Below are positions 51,398 to 60,644 of a stretch of DNA of 64,000 bases, in pieces. The translations under genes were made by a program, and so were the position numbers. The DNA is from Flavobacterium sp. HBTb2-11-1 (GTDB lineage: Bacteria; Bacteroidota; Bacteroidia; Flavobacteriales; Flavobacteriaceae), in NCBI RefSeq assembly GCF_009826975.1, contig NZ_WUMO01000011.1:62001-126000 (forward strand), written 5' to 3'. Position 1 is the stretch's first letter; each line of letters starts with the position of its first letter. The notes under the pieces are model-generated. The model had not been told where the DNA came from, searched no databases, and saw nothing but the letters and a program-made list of their open reading frames with translations.

Positions 51398-52720
51398 TTA
51401 AACTTCTTCTGATTTCTTCCCAAAATCTTTTGGGAATATTAAAAAACGTGATAAAATAAGACCTGGAATTGTAGCTATTAAAACCCATACAAAGAAGTTT
51501 TGATAGCCTAAAAATTTCTGAATATAACCGCTTAACATTCCCGGAAGCATCATTCCTAATGCCATAAAACCAGTTGCAAGTGCATAATGTGCTGTTTTTG
51601 ATTCTCCTTCTGCAACATGTATTAAATACATCATAAAACCTGTAAATCCAAAACCATAACCAAATTGTTCAAGAACAACCGTTATGCAAGTATAAAGATT
51701 TAATGGGGAATTTATTTCGAAAAAATATAAATTTATATGAAGATGAAAAAGCTCTTGTGGCTGAAAATGAGCTAAACCAATAAAACCAAGTATAGGAAGG
51801 TGCATCGCCAAAAACATTGGAAGCATCCATTTCGTAAGACCGTGTTTAGAGATTGCAATACCTCCTAAAATTCCCCCAACGGTAAGAGCAAAAATTCCCA
51901 AAGTGCCATAAATAATTCCAACAGCTTCGGTGTCTAATCCCATTCCGCCCAATTCTCTTTTATCAAGCAAAAACGGACTTAACATTTTTAGCAATTGTGA
52001 TTCTCCTAATCTGAAAACCAAGATAAAAGTCAGAATTAATCCGATTTGTTTTTTCTTAAAGAAACTGATAAATATAGTTCCGAAGTTTTGATGAGGAGTT
52101 TCTTTTTCGGTTTTAACGGCATTGATTTCATTTTTTGGTGTAAAAATGAAATTGTAAGCGGTAATAAATGTCATCAATAAACCAACACAAATCATCGTAT
52201 AAGACCAAGCTTTTGTATTGTCGCCATATTTATGTTCCAAATATCCTGCAAAAAGTACTACCAAACCATTTCCTGCGAGCATAGAAAGTCTGTAGAAAGT
52301 GCTTCTGATTCCGATAAAGAAAGATTGTTTGTCTTCTGGCAAAACCAATAAATAGAAACCGTCAGTCGCAATATCATTCGAAGCCGATGCAAAGGCAGCA
52401 ACCCAAAATATAGCTAATGACATCATGAAGAAACCGTTTGTGGGAATCGTTAATCCGACCAATAAAAAGGCAATTGAAATTATTAACTGCATCCATAAAA
52501 ACCATTTTCTCTTGGTTCCGATTAATTCAATAAGCGGGCTCCAAAGCGGTTTTACCACCCAAGGAAGATATAATAAACTGGTATAAACTCCGATGTCTTC
52601 ATTTGAAATTCCTAAATTTTTGTACATAATTACCGAAACCGAAATAATTATGGCATACGGTAATCCAGATGCAAAATTAAGAAGCGGAATCCAGAACCAA
52701 GGTTTGTTATCTGTTTTCAT
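51398..52720 (-). CDS. MFS transporter, PAT/AmpG-like
   Basis: The protein has 440 residues and about 12 membrane segments. The N-terminus PWFWIPLLNFASGLPYAII and the loop ASNDIATDGFYLLVLP match the PAT family (AmpG muropeptide permeases and acetyl-CoA transporters). Its start overlaps the GHL10 gene's end by 14 bp, and NagZ-like GH3 and AnmK lie in the same cluster. It likely imports anhydro-muropeptides or disaccharides through the inner membrane. An assignment to AmpG proper is inference. Confidence 0.87.
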   Translation of the reverse strand: MKTDNKPWFWIPLLNFASGLPYAIIISVSVIMYKNLGISNEDIGVYTSLLYLPWVVKPLWSPLIELIGTKRKWFLWMQLIISIAFLLVGLTIPTNGFFMMSLAIFWVAAFASASNDIATDGFYLLVLPEDKQSFFIGIRSTFYRLSMLAGNGLVVLFAGYLEHKYGDNTKAWSYTMICVGLLMTFITAYNFIFTPKNEINAVKTEKETPHQNFGTIFISFFKKKQIGLILTFILVFRLGESQLLKMLSPFLLDKRELGGMGLDTEAVGIIYGTLGIFALTVGGILGGIAISKHGLTKWMLPMFLAMHLPILGFIGLAHFQPQELFHLHINLYFFEINSPLNLYTCITVVLEQFGYGFGFTGFMMYLIHVAEGESKTAHYALATGFMALGMMLPGMLSGYIQKFLGYQNFFVWVLIATIPGLILSRFLIFPKDFGKKSEEV

Positions 52721-54296
52721 TAGGCTGATTTGGTGTATAGTTTTTAAATGGTTTTTTGAGGTCTATAGCTGTTGGTGTGCTTTCGTTGGCATAATAATCA
52801 ATAAAAGTTACCGCACAGGCTTTGTAAAGATTTAGTTTGCCGGCGGCAATAGCAAAATTGATTTTGCCGTCAACTTCTTTTATGGTTACTTTTTCAATGA
52901 TTTTTGTAGCATCGTTAATATCGATTTTCGAAACATGTTCGCCTCCATAAACCACCATATAGCGAACCTTTGTATTTAGCGGACTTTGGAATGTGAAATT
53001 ATATTTAATGCTGTCTTTACTATATTCCAAAACTTTTGGAGTATCGATAATAACATGTTTTAAATTTGGAACCGCTGCAGGAAGTGCAGGATATTTATAT
53101 TGATTTTCTTCTAAATGGCGAACCACATCAAAGTTTTTGCCCATAAACCATTTTGAACTGAAATAAGCACTTCCAGAAACATTTTTAAAGGTTCTTAAAA
53201 AATCAATCTGATTTGGAATTTCAGTCATATAATTCCAGTTTTTATCGCCGTCAGCTCTAATTTTATATGTAGCATGCCCGATGTAAATGGCTGTGTTATT
53301 AGCATTTTCCGACCACCATTTTACCAATTTAGAATAAGAAGCTCTAGTATTGTTCATGCTCCAATACAATTGCGGCAGAATATAATCGATCCATTTTTGA
53401 TCCATCCAAAGCATCGGATCGGCGTACAAATCATCATAATTTGAAGTAGATTGCGTTTCAGAACCTCTTGGATCTTGATATTTGTTTCGCCAAACCCCAA
53501 ACGGACTAATTCCGAATTGAACCCAAGGTTTGCTTTCTTTGATTGTATTGGAAATCGCATGCACAAAGTTGCTCACATTCGCACGACGCCAATCGGAGAG
53601 GCTTAAACCTGCTCCATATTTTTTGTAAGATGCAGAATCGTTAAAAACTTTTCCTGGAACAGCGTACGGATAAAAATAATCGTCAAAATGAATCGCGTCG
53701 ATATCATATTTATCAACGACTTCTTTCACCACTTTTGTTAAATGTGCCTGAACTTCAGGCAAAGCAGGATCATAATAATATTTTCCGCCGTATTCAATCA
53801 TCCATTCTGGATGCTTAAAAAGATCATGATTTGGACTTAGAAGATTTTTATTTAAGTCGAAAGTGGCACGATACGGATTTAACCAAGCGTGAAATTCAAA
53901 TCCGCGGTTGTGCGCCTGCTCAATCATCCAAGCTAAAGTATCGTAATACGGATTTGGGGCCAAACCTTCTTTTCCAGTCAAGAAGCGTGACCAAGGAGCA
54001 AATTCAGATGGATAGATAGCATCACCCACACTTCGAACCTGAACAATTACAGCGTTATAATTTAGTTTTTTGTAGGCTTCTAAAATTTCAAGATAATCAG
54101 CTTTTTCTTTTTCTACGTTGTCTGTTGCTGTTTTTGGCCAATCGATATTTACAACCGTTGCAATCCAGACACCTCTAAATTCATTTTTTGGATGCATTGT
54201 TTTTTCCTGAGAAACAGATTTCCATCCAAAGAAAAATAAAAATATAATAGAGTATAATAAGTGCTGATTTTTATGCATTTCAATCTTTTTAAACAA
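52707..54296 (-). CDS. GHL10/DUF187 family secreted glycoside hydrolase
   Basis: The protein has 529 residues with a signal peptide (HLLYSIIFLFFFGWKSVSQ). The family signature is EFRGVWIATVVNIDWP, then GRGFEFHAWLNPYR-type FEFHAWLNPYRATFD, DIDAIHFDDYFYPY and GISPFGVWRNKYQDPRG. This is the YngK-like 'family 10 glycosylhydrolase' group (PF02638), some members of which act on peptidoglycan glycans. A C-terminal Ig-like domain (~420-515) follows. It is placed between AnmK and the PAT transporter with a 14-bp overlap to the latter, so it probably releases transportable wall fragments in the periplasm. Confidence 0.88.
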   Translation of the reverse strand: MFKKIEMHKNQHLLYSIIFLFFFGWKSVSQEKTMHPKNEFRGVWIATVVNIDWPKTATDNVEKEKADYLEILEAYKKLNYNAVIVQVRSVGDAIYPSEFAPWSRFLTGKEGLAPNPYYDTLAWMIEQAHNRGFEFHAWLNPYRATFDLNKNLLSPNHDLFKHPEWMIEYGGKYYYDPALPEVQAHLTKVVKEVVDKYDIDAIHFDDYFYPYAVPGKVFNDSASYKKYGAGLSLSDWRRANVSNFVHAISNTIKESKPWVQFGISPFGVWRNKYQDPRGSETQSTSNYDDLYADPMLWMDQKWIDYILPQLYWSMNNTRASYSKLVKWWSENANNTAIYIGHATYKIRADGDKNWNYMTEIPNQIDFLRTFKNVSGSAYFSSKWFMGKNFDVVRHLEENQYKYPALPAAVPNLKHVIIDTPKVLEYSKDSIKYNFTFQSPLNTKVRYMVVYGGEHVSKIDINDATKIIEKVTIKEVDGKINFAIAAGKLNLYKACAVTFIDYYANESTPTAIDLKKPFKNYTPNQPNENR

Positions 54297-54325
54297 AAAC
54301 CAAAAATAGGCTTAATTTTTTTTCT

Positions 54326-54388
54326 GCCACAAATTCACGAATTTTATTTTACGCAAAGTATTTAAAAAATAATTCGTGAATTCGTGGC
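54326..54388. repeat. Inverted repeat of GCCACAAATTCACGAATT type
   Basis: Arms at 54326-54343 and 54371-54388 are inverse complements with one mismatch around 27 bp. It lies between anmK and the GHL10 gene and is a common Flavobacterium intergenic element. A related half (TAGCCACGAATTCATC) is near 46515. Confidence 0.65.
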
Positions 54389-54402
54389 TATTTTTTTTAT
54401 TT

Positions 54403-55611
54403 TCAATCTGGGAAAGAAATTTTCCCCATTGTTACTGACGGAATTCCTTTTTGTGAACCAAAATTATAATTGCCGCCAGCAACAGTTTCATTGGCCAAAA
54501 CGGCAAACAAAACTGCTTCTTTGGCATCGCCTGAAATTCCGAGAATGTCGCTTTTTTCAAATTTACAAGATAATAATTCCTGCAACCACTTCACCATTAA
54601 CGGATTTCGAGCGCCGCCGCCAGACATATAAACTGTAAACTCTTCGATTGGAGTTTTAGTATTTTCTACAACAAACAAAACCGCTTCGGCAATCGTTTCT
54701 GCGCTCAGACGTGTTAAAGTGGCCAGCAAATCTGGTGCCGAAATATTCTGTAATCCTAATTTTACCAAAGCCGAATTCACAAAATCATGATTAAATAATT
54801 CCTGACCAATAGTTTTTGGAAAGCTTTTCTGGAAGAAAGCATCGCTTTTTAATTCGTTTAAAAGTTCCTGATTTACAGTGCCGCTTTTTGCGATTTCTGC
54901 ATCTTTATCGAAGCTTTTTTCAGGGAAAAATTGTTTCGTGAAAATATCAATTAAAGTATTTGCTGTTCCGGTATCGGTTACAAAAACTTCCTCGGCATTT
55001 TGTGAAGCGGGCAAATAAGTAAAATTGGCAATTCCGCCCATGTTGAGCATGATTCGGTTTGCTCCTTTTTTGCTGAATAACAAATAATCTCCGTAAACCG
55101 CCAAAGGAGCGCCTTCGCCACCCGCAGCAACGTGTTTTTGTCTGAAATCAGAAAGTGTAATAATTCCTGTTTTTACCGCAATATGATCGCCGTCGCCAAT
55201 TTGCAAAGTAGCATTTGGAAATTTTTCCTGCTGATGTAAAAATTTAGGAGCATGAAGAACTGTTTGTCCGTGCGAAGCAATCAAATCGACTTCTGTTGCG
55301 GGAATATTCCATTTAGCAAGACAATCATTAATCATTCCTGCGTGAAGGTTTGCAATCCATTCATTTAATAAAACCAAATGCTGAAAATCGATTGTTTTCT
55401 GCGCAAATACTTTTCTGATTTCGGTTTTAATATCGTCGTTGTAATCGATGGTTTCAAATTGTTGTATTTTGACAACCGTATTTCCACCTTCGCCCGAAAT
55501 TTCGCAAAGAGCCAAATCGAGTCCGTCAAGAGAAGTTCCCGACATTAAACCTAGTATTTTTCGAGTCTCTTTTTGAGCAATTTCATAGAGAGCTTTTATA
55601 TTTTTATTCAT
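54403..55611 (-). CDS. anmK: Anhydro-N-acetylmuramic acid kinase
   Basis: The protein has 402 residues. AnmK motifs are GLMSGTSLDGLDLALCEI (ATP site), LIASHGQTVLHAP, LSDFRQKHVAAGGEGAPLA with the catalytic Asp, MLNMGGIANFTYLP and VTDTGTANTLID. It converts anhMurNAc plus ATP to MurNAc-6-phosphate in the cytoplasm, a committed step of wall-sugar recycling. It is at the head of the salvage cluster. Confidence 0.94.
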   Translation of the reverse strand: MNKNIKALYEIAQKETRKILGLMSGTSLDGLDLALCEISGEGGNTVVKIQQFETIDYNDDIKTEIRKVFAQKTIDFQHLVLLNEWIANLHAGMINDCLAKWNIPATEVDLIASHGQTVLHAPKFLHQQEKFPNATLQIGDGDHIAVKTGIITLSDFRQKHVAAGGEGAPLAVYGDYLLFSKKGANRIMLNMGGIANFTYLPASQNAEEVFVTDTGTANTLIDIFTKQFFPEKSFDKDAEIAKSGTVNQELLNELKSDAFFQKSFPKTIGQELFNHDFVNSALVKLGLQNISAPDLLATLTRLSAETIAEAVLFVVENTKTPIEEFTVYMSGGGARNPLMVKWLQELLSCKFEKSDILGISGDAKEAVLFAVLANETVAGGNYNFGSQKGIPSVTMGKISFPD

Positions 55612-55872
55612 TTCAACTAATCTTAAAAACGCAATTAATTTGGAAACGCTAAAATGGGATTTATTTGCGTATAAATTTAGAAAAAAGAGATTTTATTGTT
55701 TCTAATTGGAATAATTAACAAAAAATCAAAAGAGATGGAATATTAATGTTTAAATATGTCGCTCCACTGGAGCTTTTGTGACGACGAATCAAAATGGCTA
55801 TAAATATTTCGCTTCTCCGAAGCTAGTTTGAAATAACTCGAAAGACCATTACAATTGTTATCTTAATTAATG
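55612..55872. other. Intergenic region before anmK
   Basis: About 260 bp, AT-rich, with no coding sequence that I can support. It contains GTCGCTCCACTGGAGC and a diverged half (GCTTCTCCGAAGC), each a small palindrome, and presumably the anmK promoter. Confidence 0.4.
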
Positions 55873-55906
55873 AAAAAAAACTCGACTTAAGAAATCGAGT
55901 TTTTTC
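55873..55906 (-). terminator. Terminator after the 77-aa gene
   Basis: ACTCGA (55880-55885) pairs with TCGAGT (55895-55900), with A runs on the left and T runs on the right. On the minus strand the stem is followed by TTTTTTTTC. It lies 11-44 bp beyond the stop at 55917. Confidence 0.75.
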
Positions 55907-55916
55907 TTTTTAAATT

Positions 55917-56150
55917 CTACTCCAACTCCAAATAAGGATTTAAAGTTTCTGCTAATTCATTGAGCCAATAAAAACTGTCTCTTAATTTGATGATTTCGCT
56001 TTGAAATGTTTCATGTTCGCTCAAAACACATAAAGCGAGCGTAAAATTTACCTGCCTTAATGTTTTAGCCATTTCAACAGGATCGATTCTGTCGTTGAAA
56101 AAATTCAAAAGCTTGATTTCGGTTTGTTTTGAAATTGTGTTGGTACTCAT
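55917..56150 (-). CDS. Small helical protein of unknown function
   Basis: The ATG at 56150 is preferred over one at 56180, because it is preceded by the TCCTAAACACAAAG start context that also precedes the neighbouring micro-ORF. The 77-residue product (MSTNTISKQTEIKLLNFF to NPYLELE) is helical and acidic with no signal peptide. It has its own terminator. The family is not recognised. Confidence 0.6.
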   Translation of the reverse strand: MSTNTISKQTEIKLLNFFNDRIDPVEMAKTLRQVNFTLALCVLSEHETFQSEIIKLRDSFYWLNELAETLNPYLELE

Positions 56151-56268
56151 AATCTTTGTGTTTAGGAAAAGAACCCGCACAGCTAAGGTGTCCTACGCCA
56201 CAAAGTGCGTTGCAGTTGTTTCCAATACCGCCACCATACCGCACGGGCAAAAGTTTTTTTGATATCAT
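56074..56268 (-). CDS. Cys-rich micro-ORF with duplicated start context
   Basis: The ATG at 56268 opens a 64-codon frame. The first ~38 residues are distinctive: KKLLPVRYGGGIGNNCNALC then GVGHLSC, with three Cys, a GGG run and no hydrophobic signal. The remainder overlaps the 77-aa gene in another frame and looks like a shadow. The 14-bp sequence TCCTAAACACAAAG stands just before both this ATG and the ATG at 56150, 119 bp apart. It may be a peptide gene, a leader, or a structured RNA (CCCGTGC at the start can pair with GTGCGGG near the end). Confidence 0.35.
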   Translation of the reverse strand: MISKKLLPVRYGGGIGNNCNALCGVGHLSCAGSFPKHKDYEYQHNFKTNRNQAFEFFQRQNRSC

Positions 56269-56425
56269 ATTTCTTTGTGTTTAGGATTGTAAAGATATCA
56301 AAAAATATTTTAAGTAAGAAAAAGATTATATTTTTAAAATGCTTTATTGCACTAAATCATCTCTCCGCAGTAAATATAAAACGATATTTTGAGAAAAGGT
56401 AAACTCAGTGAGATTTCCATACAGT

Positions 56426-56519
56426 TTGTCATTTCGAAGAACGAGAAATCTTCGCAAGTAACCGCAACAGTACGTGCTCAGCATACGAAGATTTCTCCTT
56501 CCGTCGAAATGACAAGATT
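56426..56519. repeat. Dispersed long-arm palindrome (REPIN-like), copy 2
   Basis: Arms TTGTCATTTCGAAGAACGAG and its right-hand partner (56486-56519, ending GTCGAAATGACAAGATT) match the element at 12279-12392, with a shorter unrelated centre (~31 bp). The surrounding gap 56287-56683 has no supported gene. Confidence 0.75.
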
Positions 56520-56683
56520 GGGGAAATTTGTTATGTCAATTTTTTGTTTCCATAAGCCTTCGACTCCGCTACAATCGTTTTTTATGTTTTTATGAGCCTT
56601 TTTCGATGGATATAAGATCACTCAAGATGACAATTTATTTAGAGAGAAACCTTTGTCACTTTGCAACTTTGGGTCTTTGTACC

Positions 56684-57496
56684 TTATTTCAACACAAACC
56701 CATTCTCCTTCAATTTCTTCAAAACCGCTGCAATAATCTTAGAACGGCATTCAGAATTTTGAATCGTTGATGCAGTTTTAACCCAATAGCGAACATTCAA
56801 CTGAATAACACCCGCAGCGGCGACATCGGTAATTACGGCGGCATTTTCGTGGTCTTTTTCGGTTACTTCTTCGCTGTTGCCTAGAACTTCTTTTACGAGT
56901 TCGATGGCGCGTGTATAATCAGAACCATATTCTAGTCCGACTGTGAAAGTCTGAAGTAGAAAACCTTCGCTGTTGTAATTAATTAAAGTGTTTTTTATAA
57001 GAAGGGCGTTCGGAATATAAATGATCTTAGAATCGCTTTTTACTTCGGTATCACGCAGGTTGAGGTTGATTACTTCACCTTTTACGCCGTTACTTTCGAT
57101 AATATCTCCAATAGAAAACGGACGTTTGAAAGCGAGCAGAATTCCCGCAAGGAAATTTTCTCCAATATCTTTCAGCGCAAAACCAATAACGAAAGCTGAG
57201 ATTCCAGCGCCAGCAAGCATACTTTGTGCAACGCCTTCGAGACCAATGATTCGGAAAATAAACAAGATTCCGATAATAATTAAAACCGATTTAATTAATC
57301 GGGCGATAAAAACTGCCAAAAGGCGATCGTGCATTTTGGCTTTGAGTCGGTTTCCAGCAAAAAGGCCAACACGGCTCGCAATAAACCATGAAATTAAAAC
57401 GACCAGAATCGCCAGAATAAATTTTGGCGTAAGATCGACAATGCTGTAATAATAGTTTTCTAAGTGTTTAAAGACGTCCTGAACGAAATTTTCCAT
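56684..57496 (-). CDS. Small-conductance mechanosensitive channel (MscS type)
   Basis: The protein has 270 residues with three membrane segments (~25-45, 65-82, 92-115). The pore helix is LAGAGISAFVIGFALKDIGENFLAGI, followed by the beta domain RPFSIGDIIESNGVKGEV and PNALLIKNTLINYNS and a C-terminal alpha/beta domain. It matches the size of E. coli MscS (286). It releases solutes on hypo-osmotic shock. It is transcribed divergently from the FAD dehydrogenase gene. Confidence 0.93.
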   Translation of the reverse strand: MENFVQDVFKHLENYYYSIVDLTPKFILAILVVLISWFIASRVGLFAGNRLKAKMHDRLLAVFIARLIKSVLIIIGILFIFRIIGLEGVAQSMLAGAGISAFVIGFALKDIGENFLAGILLAFKRPFSIGDIIESNGVKGEVINLNLRDTEVKSDSKIIYIPNALLIKNTLINYNSEGFLLQTFTVGLEYGSDYTRAIELVKEVLGNSEEVTEKDHENAAVITDVAAAGVIQLNVRYWVKTASTIQNSECRSKIIAAVLKKLKENGFVLK

Positions 57497-57696
57497 GATA
57501 ATAAAGCCGTAAAATGTAAATTCTTAAAATTACGATTTCGATATTGGGAGCGTTTATAGAATTCGACTTTAATTTTATAAAAATGCGAGGCTGAGGTTTA
57601 GATAAATTCCCATTTTGTACATTTTAAACTGCTATATCTTTATATTTGTTGTCTCAATTTTTGAGGAATTATTTTAAAGAAAAAGCACCATTTAAT

Positions 57697-60603
57697 ATGT
57701 TGACCCAATCTCATTTAGAGCAATTAGCCAGCGAACTCGAAGGCACACTTTTATACGATGATCTTCATAAAACACTTTATTCGACAGATGCATCGGTGTA
57801 TCGGATTCGGCCAAATGCGGTGGCTTTGCCTAAATCTACAGCAGATATCAGCAGGTTAATTCGCTTTGCGGCAGAACATAATATTTCGATTACGCCAAGA
57901 ACTGCTGGAACTTCATTGGCAGGACAAGCTGTTGGCGACGGACTTGTGGTTGATGTTTCGAAACATTTTACCAAAATATTGGGTTATGATGCCAAGAAAA
58001 AAACAGTTACCGTTCAGCCAGGTGTTATTCGCGATGAATTGAATTTATATTTAAAACCTTACGGCGTTTTCTTTGCACCAATTACATCAACATCAAACCG
58101 CGCAATGATTGGCGGAATGGTGGGAAATAATTCATCTGGAACAACTTCGATTCGATACGGCGTTACGCGTGACAAAATTGCTGAGGTAAAAGCGATTTTG
58201 AGCGACGGAACCGAAGTGGCTTTTGGCGAATTGACTTCAGCGGAATTTATCGAGAAAACCAAAGGCGATTCTTTAGAAAATAAAATTTACAAAAGCGTTT
58301 ACGACGAACTTTCGGTAAAAGAAAATCAGGAAGAAATTATAAGAGAGTTTCCGAAACCGGAAATTCACAGACGAAATACAGGTTACGCGGTTGATATTCT
58401 GCTAAGATCAGAATTGTTTGGCGGAACTGAACCTACAATAAACCTTGGAAAACTGCTTTGCGGAAGCGAAGGTACTTTAGCCTTTACAACCGAAGTAACT
58501 TTAAAAGTGGACGATTTACCGCCACCTCACAGTATTATGGTTGTGGCGCATTATCATACGATTCAGGAATCTTTGGAATCTGTTGTCGTGGCAATGAAGC
58601 ATCATTTGTACACTTGCGAAATGATCGACGACACGATTTTGGATTGTACCAAAACAAATCGCGAACATATTAAAAACCGTTTCTTTTTGGTTGGAGAACC
58701 AAAAGCGATTATGCTGTTTGAAGTAGCATCTGATACATTGGAAGATGCCGAAAATCAGGCAAATGCTTTAATTGCCGATTTAGAAAAAAACAATTTTGGT
58801 TATGCGCTCGTAAAGATTTATGGTCCCGATATTGAAAAAGCAAACGAATTGCGAAAAGCGGGTCTCGGACTTTTAGGAAGTATTGTGGGCGACGATAAAG
58901 CAGCCGATTCTATTGAAGATACAGCGGTAGAATTAAGCGATTTGCCAGCGTATATTGCAGAGTTTTCGGCAATGATGTTGCGCCACGGACAGGAAGCGAT
59001 TTATTACGCGCATGCTGGTGCGGGAGAATTGCACTTGCGTCCTGTTTTGAATTTGAAGAAAACATCTGACTTAAAATTATTCAGAACCATTGCGACAGAA
59101 GTAGCGCATTTGGTGAAAAAATATAGAGGTTCGTTAAGCGGTGAGCACGGCGACGGAATTGTGCGAGGAGAGTTTATTCCGTTTATGATTGGCGATAAAA
59201 ATTACGAATTGCTGAAAAGGTTAAAATTGGCATTTGACCCGAATTCGGTTTTAAATATCGGGAAGATTGTCAACGCCTTGAAAATGGATGAAAATCATCG
59301 TGTAGTTTCGGGTAGAGTAGAACCCGACATTAAAACGTTTCAAGATTTCTCAGACAGTTTGGGAATTTTGCGAGCTGCCGAAAAGTGTAACGGTTCTGGC
59401 GATTGTAGAAAAATGCCATCGGCAGGAGGAGCAATGTGTCCGAGTTATCGTGCAACTCGAAATGAAAAAGAAACGACTCGAGCAAGAGCAAATGCATTAC
59501 GTGAATATTTGACGTATTCTGAAAAAGAAAATAAATTCGACCAGAAAGAATTATACGAAGTTTTTGAGTTATGCGTAAGCTGTAAAGCCTGTGCTAGTGA
59601 ATGTCCGAGCAATGTTGACGTTGCCACTCTAAAAGCGGAATTTTTATACCAATACCAAAAAGCAAACGGATTTTCGACTAGAAACAAGATTTTTGCTAAC
59701 AACGCCAAATTGAATAAAATGGGAAGTAAATTCCCGTCGATTACAAATTTTATTTCTAATCAATCTTTGGTTAAAAAAACAATGGGAATTGCACCTGAAA
59801 GACAAGTTCCGTTATTAGCGAAAAAGACTTTTAGAAAATGGTATCAAAACAATAAACCTGCAACAACTGATTTTCCTAATGGAAGATTGTATCTGTTTGT
59901 AGATGAATTTACCAATTATTACGACGTAAATATTGGAATTGATGCTTTCGAATTATTAACGAAACTGGGTTATCAGGTTTTGGTTGTCGATCATGAAGAA
60001 AGTGGAAGAACCTATCTTTCAAAAGGATTTTTAGAAGAAGCGAAAAAGATTGCGAATCATAATGTAAATGTTTTTAAAGATTTGGTTTTAGCCAACGCGC
60101 CTTTAATCGGAATTGAACCTTCGGCTATCTTGACTTTTAGAGATGAATATCTTCGTTTGGCCGATGATAAAGAAGCTGCAGAAAAACTATCTAGAAATGC
60201 ATTTACAATCGAAGAATTTTTCAAAAAAGAAATTATAGACGGTAAAATCACAGCCGATTCTTTTTCAAAAGAAACTAAAGAGATTAAAATTCACGGACAT
60301 TGCCACCAGAAATCGTTGAGTTCTGTTGAAGCGACTTTTGCCATGTTGAATCTTCCAAAAAATAATACAGTTACGATTTACAATTCCGGCTGTTGCGGTA
60401 TGGCGGGTTCTTTTGGTTATGAAAAAGAGCATTACCAAGTGAGCATGCAAATGGGTGAGGATACATTATTTCCAAAAGTGCGTGCCACGGCTGAAAATGT
60501 AAAAATCGCCGCTGCAGGAACAAGCTGTCGTCATCAAATTTATGATGGTACAAGTCGTGAGGCGCAGCATCCGGTAACTATTTTGAGAAATTGTTTGTTA
60601 TAA
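57697..60603 (+). CDS. FAD-linked oxidase / Fe-S / CCG-domain dehydrogenase, YdiJ type
   Basis: I use the ATG at 57697, since an earlier one at 57646 adds residues that do not look conserved. The product has 968 residues. The FAD_binding_4 domain (~40-260) shows RTAGTSLAGQAVGDGLV and MVGNNSSGTTSIRYG. The FAD-oxidase C domain (~290-530) ends GEHGDGIVRGEF. Fe-S ligands are in CNGSGDC and CVSCKACASECPSNVDV, and CCG-type motifs are HGHCHQKSL and NSGCCGMAGSFG. This three-part fusion is like E. coli YdiJ (D-2-hydroxyglutarate dehydrogenase) and D-lactate dehydrogenases. The substrate is probably a D-2-hydroxy acid. Confidence 0.92.
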   Translation: MLTQSHLEQLASELEGTLLYDDLHKTLYSTDASVYRIRPNAVALPKSTADISRLIRFAAEHNISITPRTAGTSLAGQAVGDGLVVDVSKHFTKILGYDAKKKTVTVQPGVIRDELNLYLKPYGVFFAPITSTSNRAMIGGMVGNNSSGTTSIRYGVTRDKIAEVKAILSDGTEVAFGELTSAEFIEKTKGDSLENKIYKSVYDELSVKENQEEIIREFPKPEIHRRNTGYAVDILLRSELFGGTEPTINLGKLLCGSEGTLAFTTEVTLKVDDLPPPHSIMVVAHYHTIQESLESVVVAMKHHLYTCEMIDDTILDCTKTNREHIKNRFFLVGEPKAIMLFEVASDTLEDAENQANALIADLEKNNFGYALVKIYGPDIEKANELRKAGLGLLGSIVGDDKAADSIEDTAVELSDLPAYIAEFSAMMLRHGQEAIYYAHAGAGELHLRPVLNLKKTSDLKLFRTIATEVAHLVKKYRGSLSGEHGDGIVRGEFIPFMIGDKNYELLKRLKLAFDPNSVLNIGKIVNALKMDENHRVVSGRVEPDIKTFQDFSDSLGILRAAEKCNGSGDCRKMPSAGGAMCPSYRATRNEKETTRARANALREYLTYSEKENKFDQKELYEVFELCVSCKACASECPSNVDVATLKAEFLYQYQKANGFSTRNKIFANNAKLNKMGSKFPSITNFISNQSLVKKTMGIAPERQVPLLAKKTFRKWYQNNKPATTDFPNGRLYLFVDEFTNYYDVNIGIDAFELLTKLGYQVLVVDHEESGRTYLSKGFLEEAKKIANHNVNVFKDLVLANAPLIGIEPSAILTFRDEYLRLADDKEAAEKLSRNAFTIEEFFKKEIIDGKITADSFSKETKEIKIHGHCHQKSLSSVEATFAMLNLPKNNTVTIYNSGCCGMAGSFGYEKEHYQVSMQMGEDTLFPKVRATAENVKIAAAGTSCRHQIYDGTSREAQHPVTILRNCLL

Positions 60604-60644
60604 TTTTTTTTATAGCATATTTCAAACTACTTAATTAATTAAAA

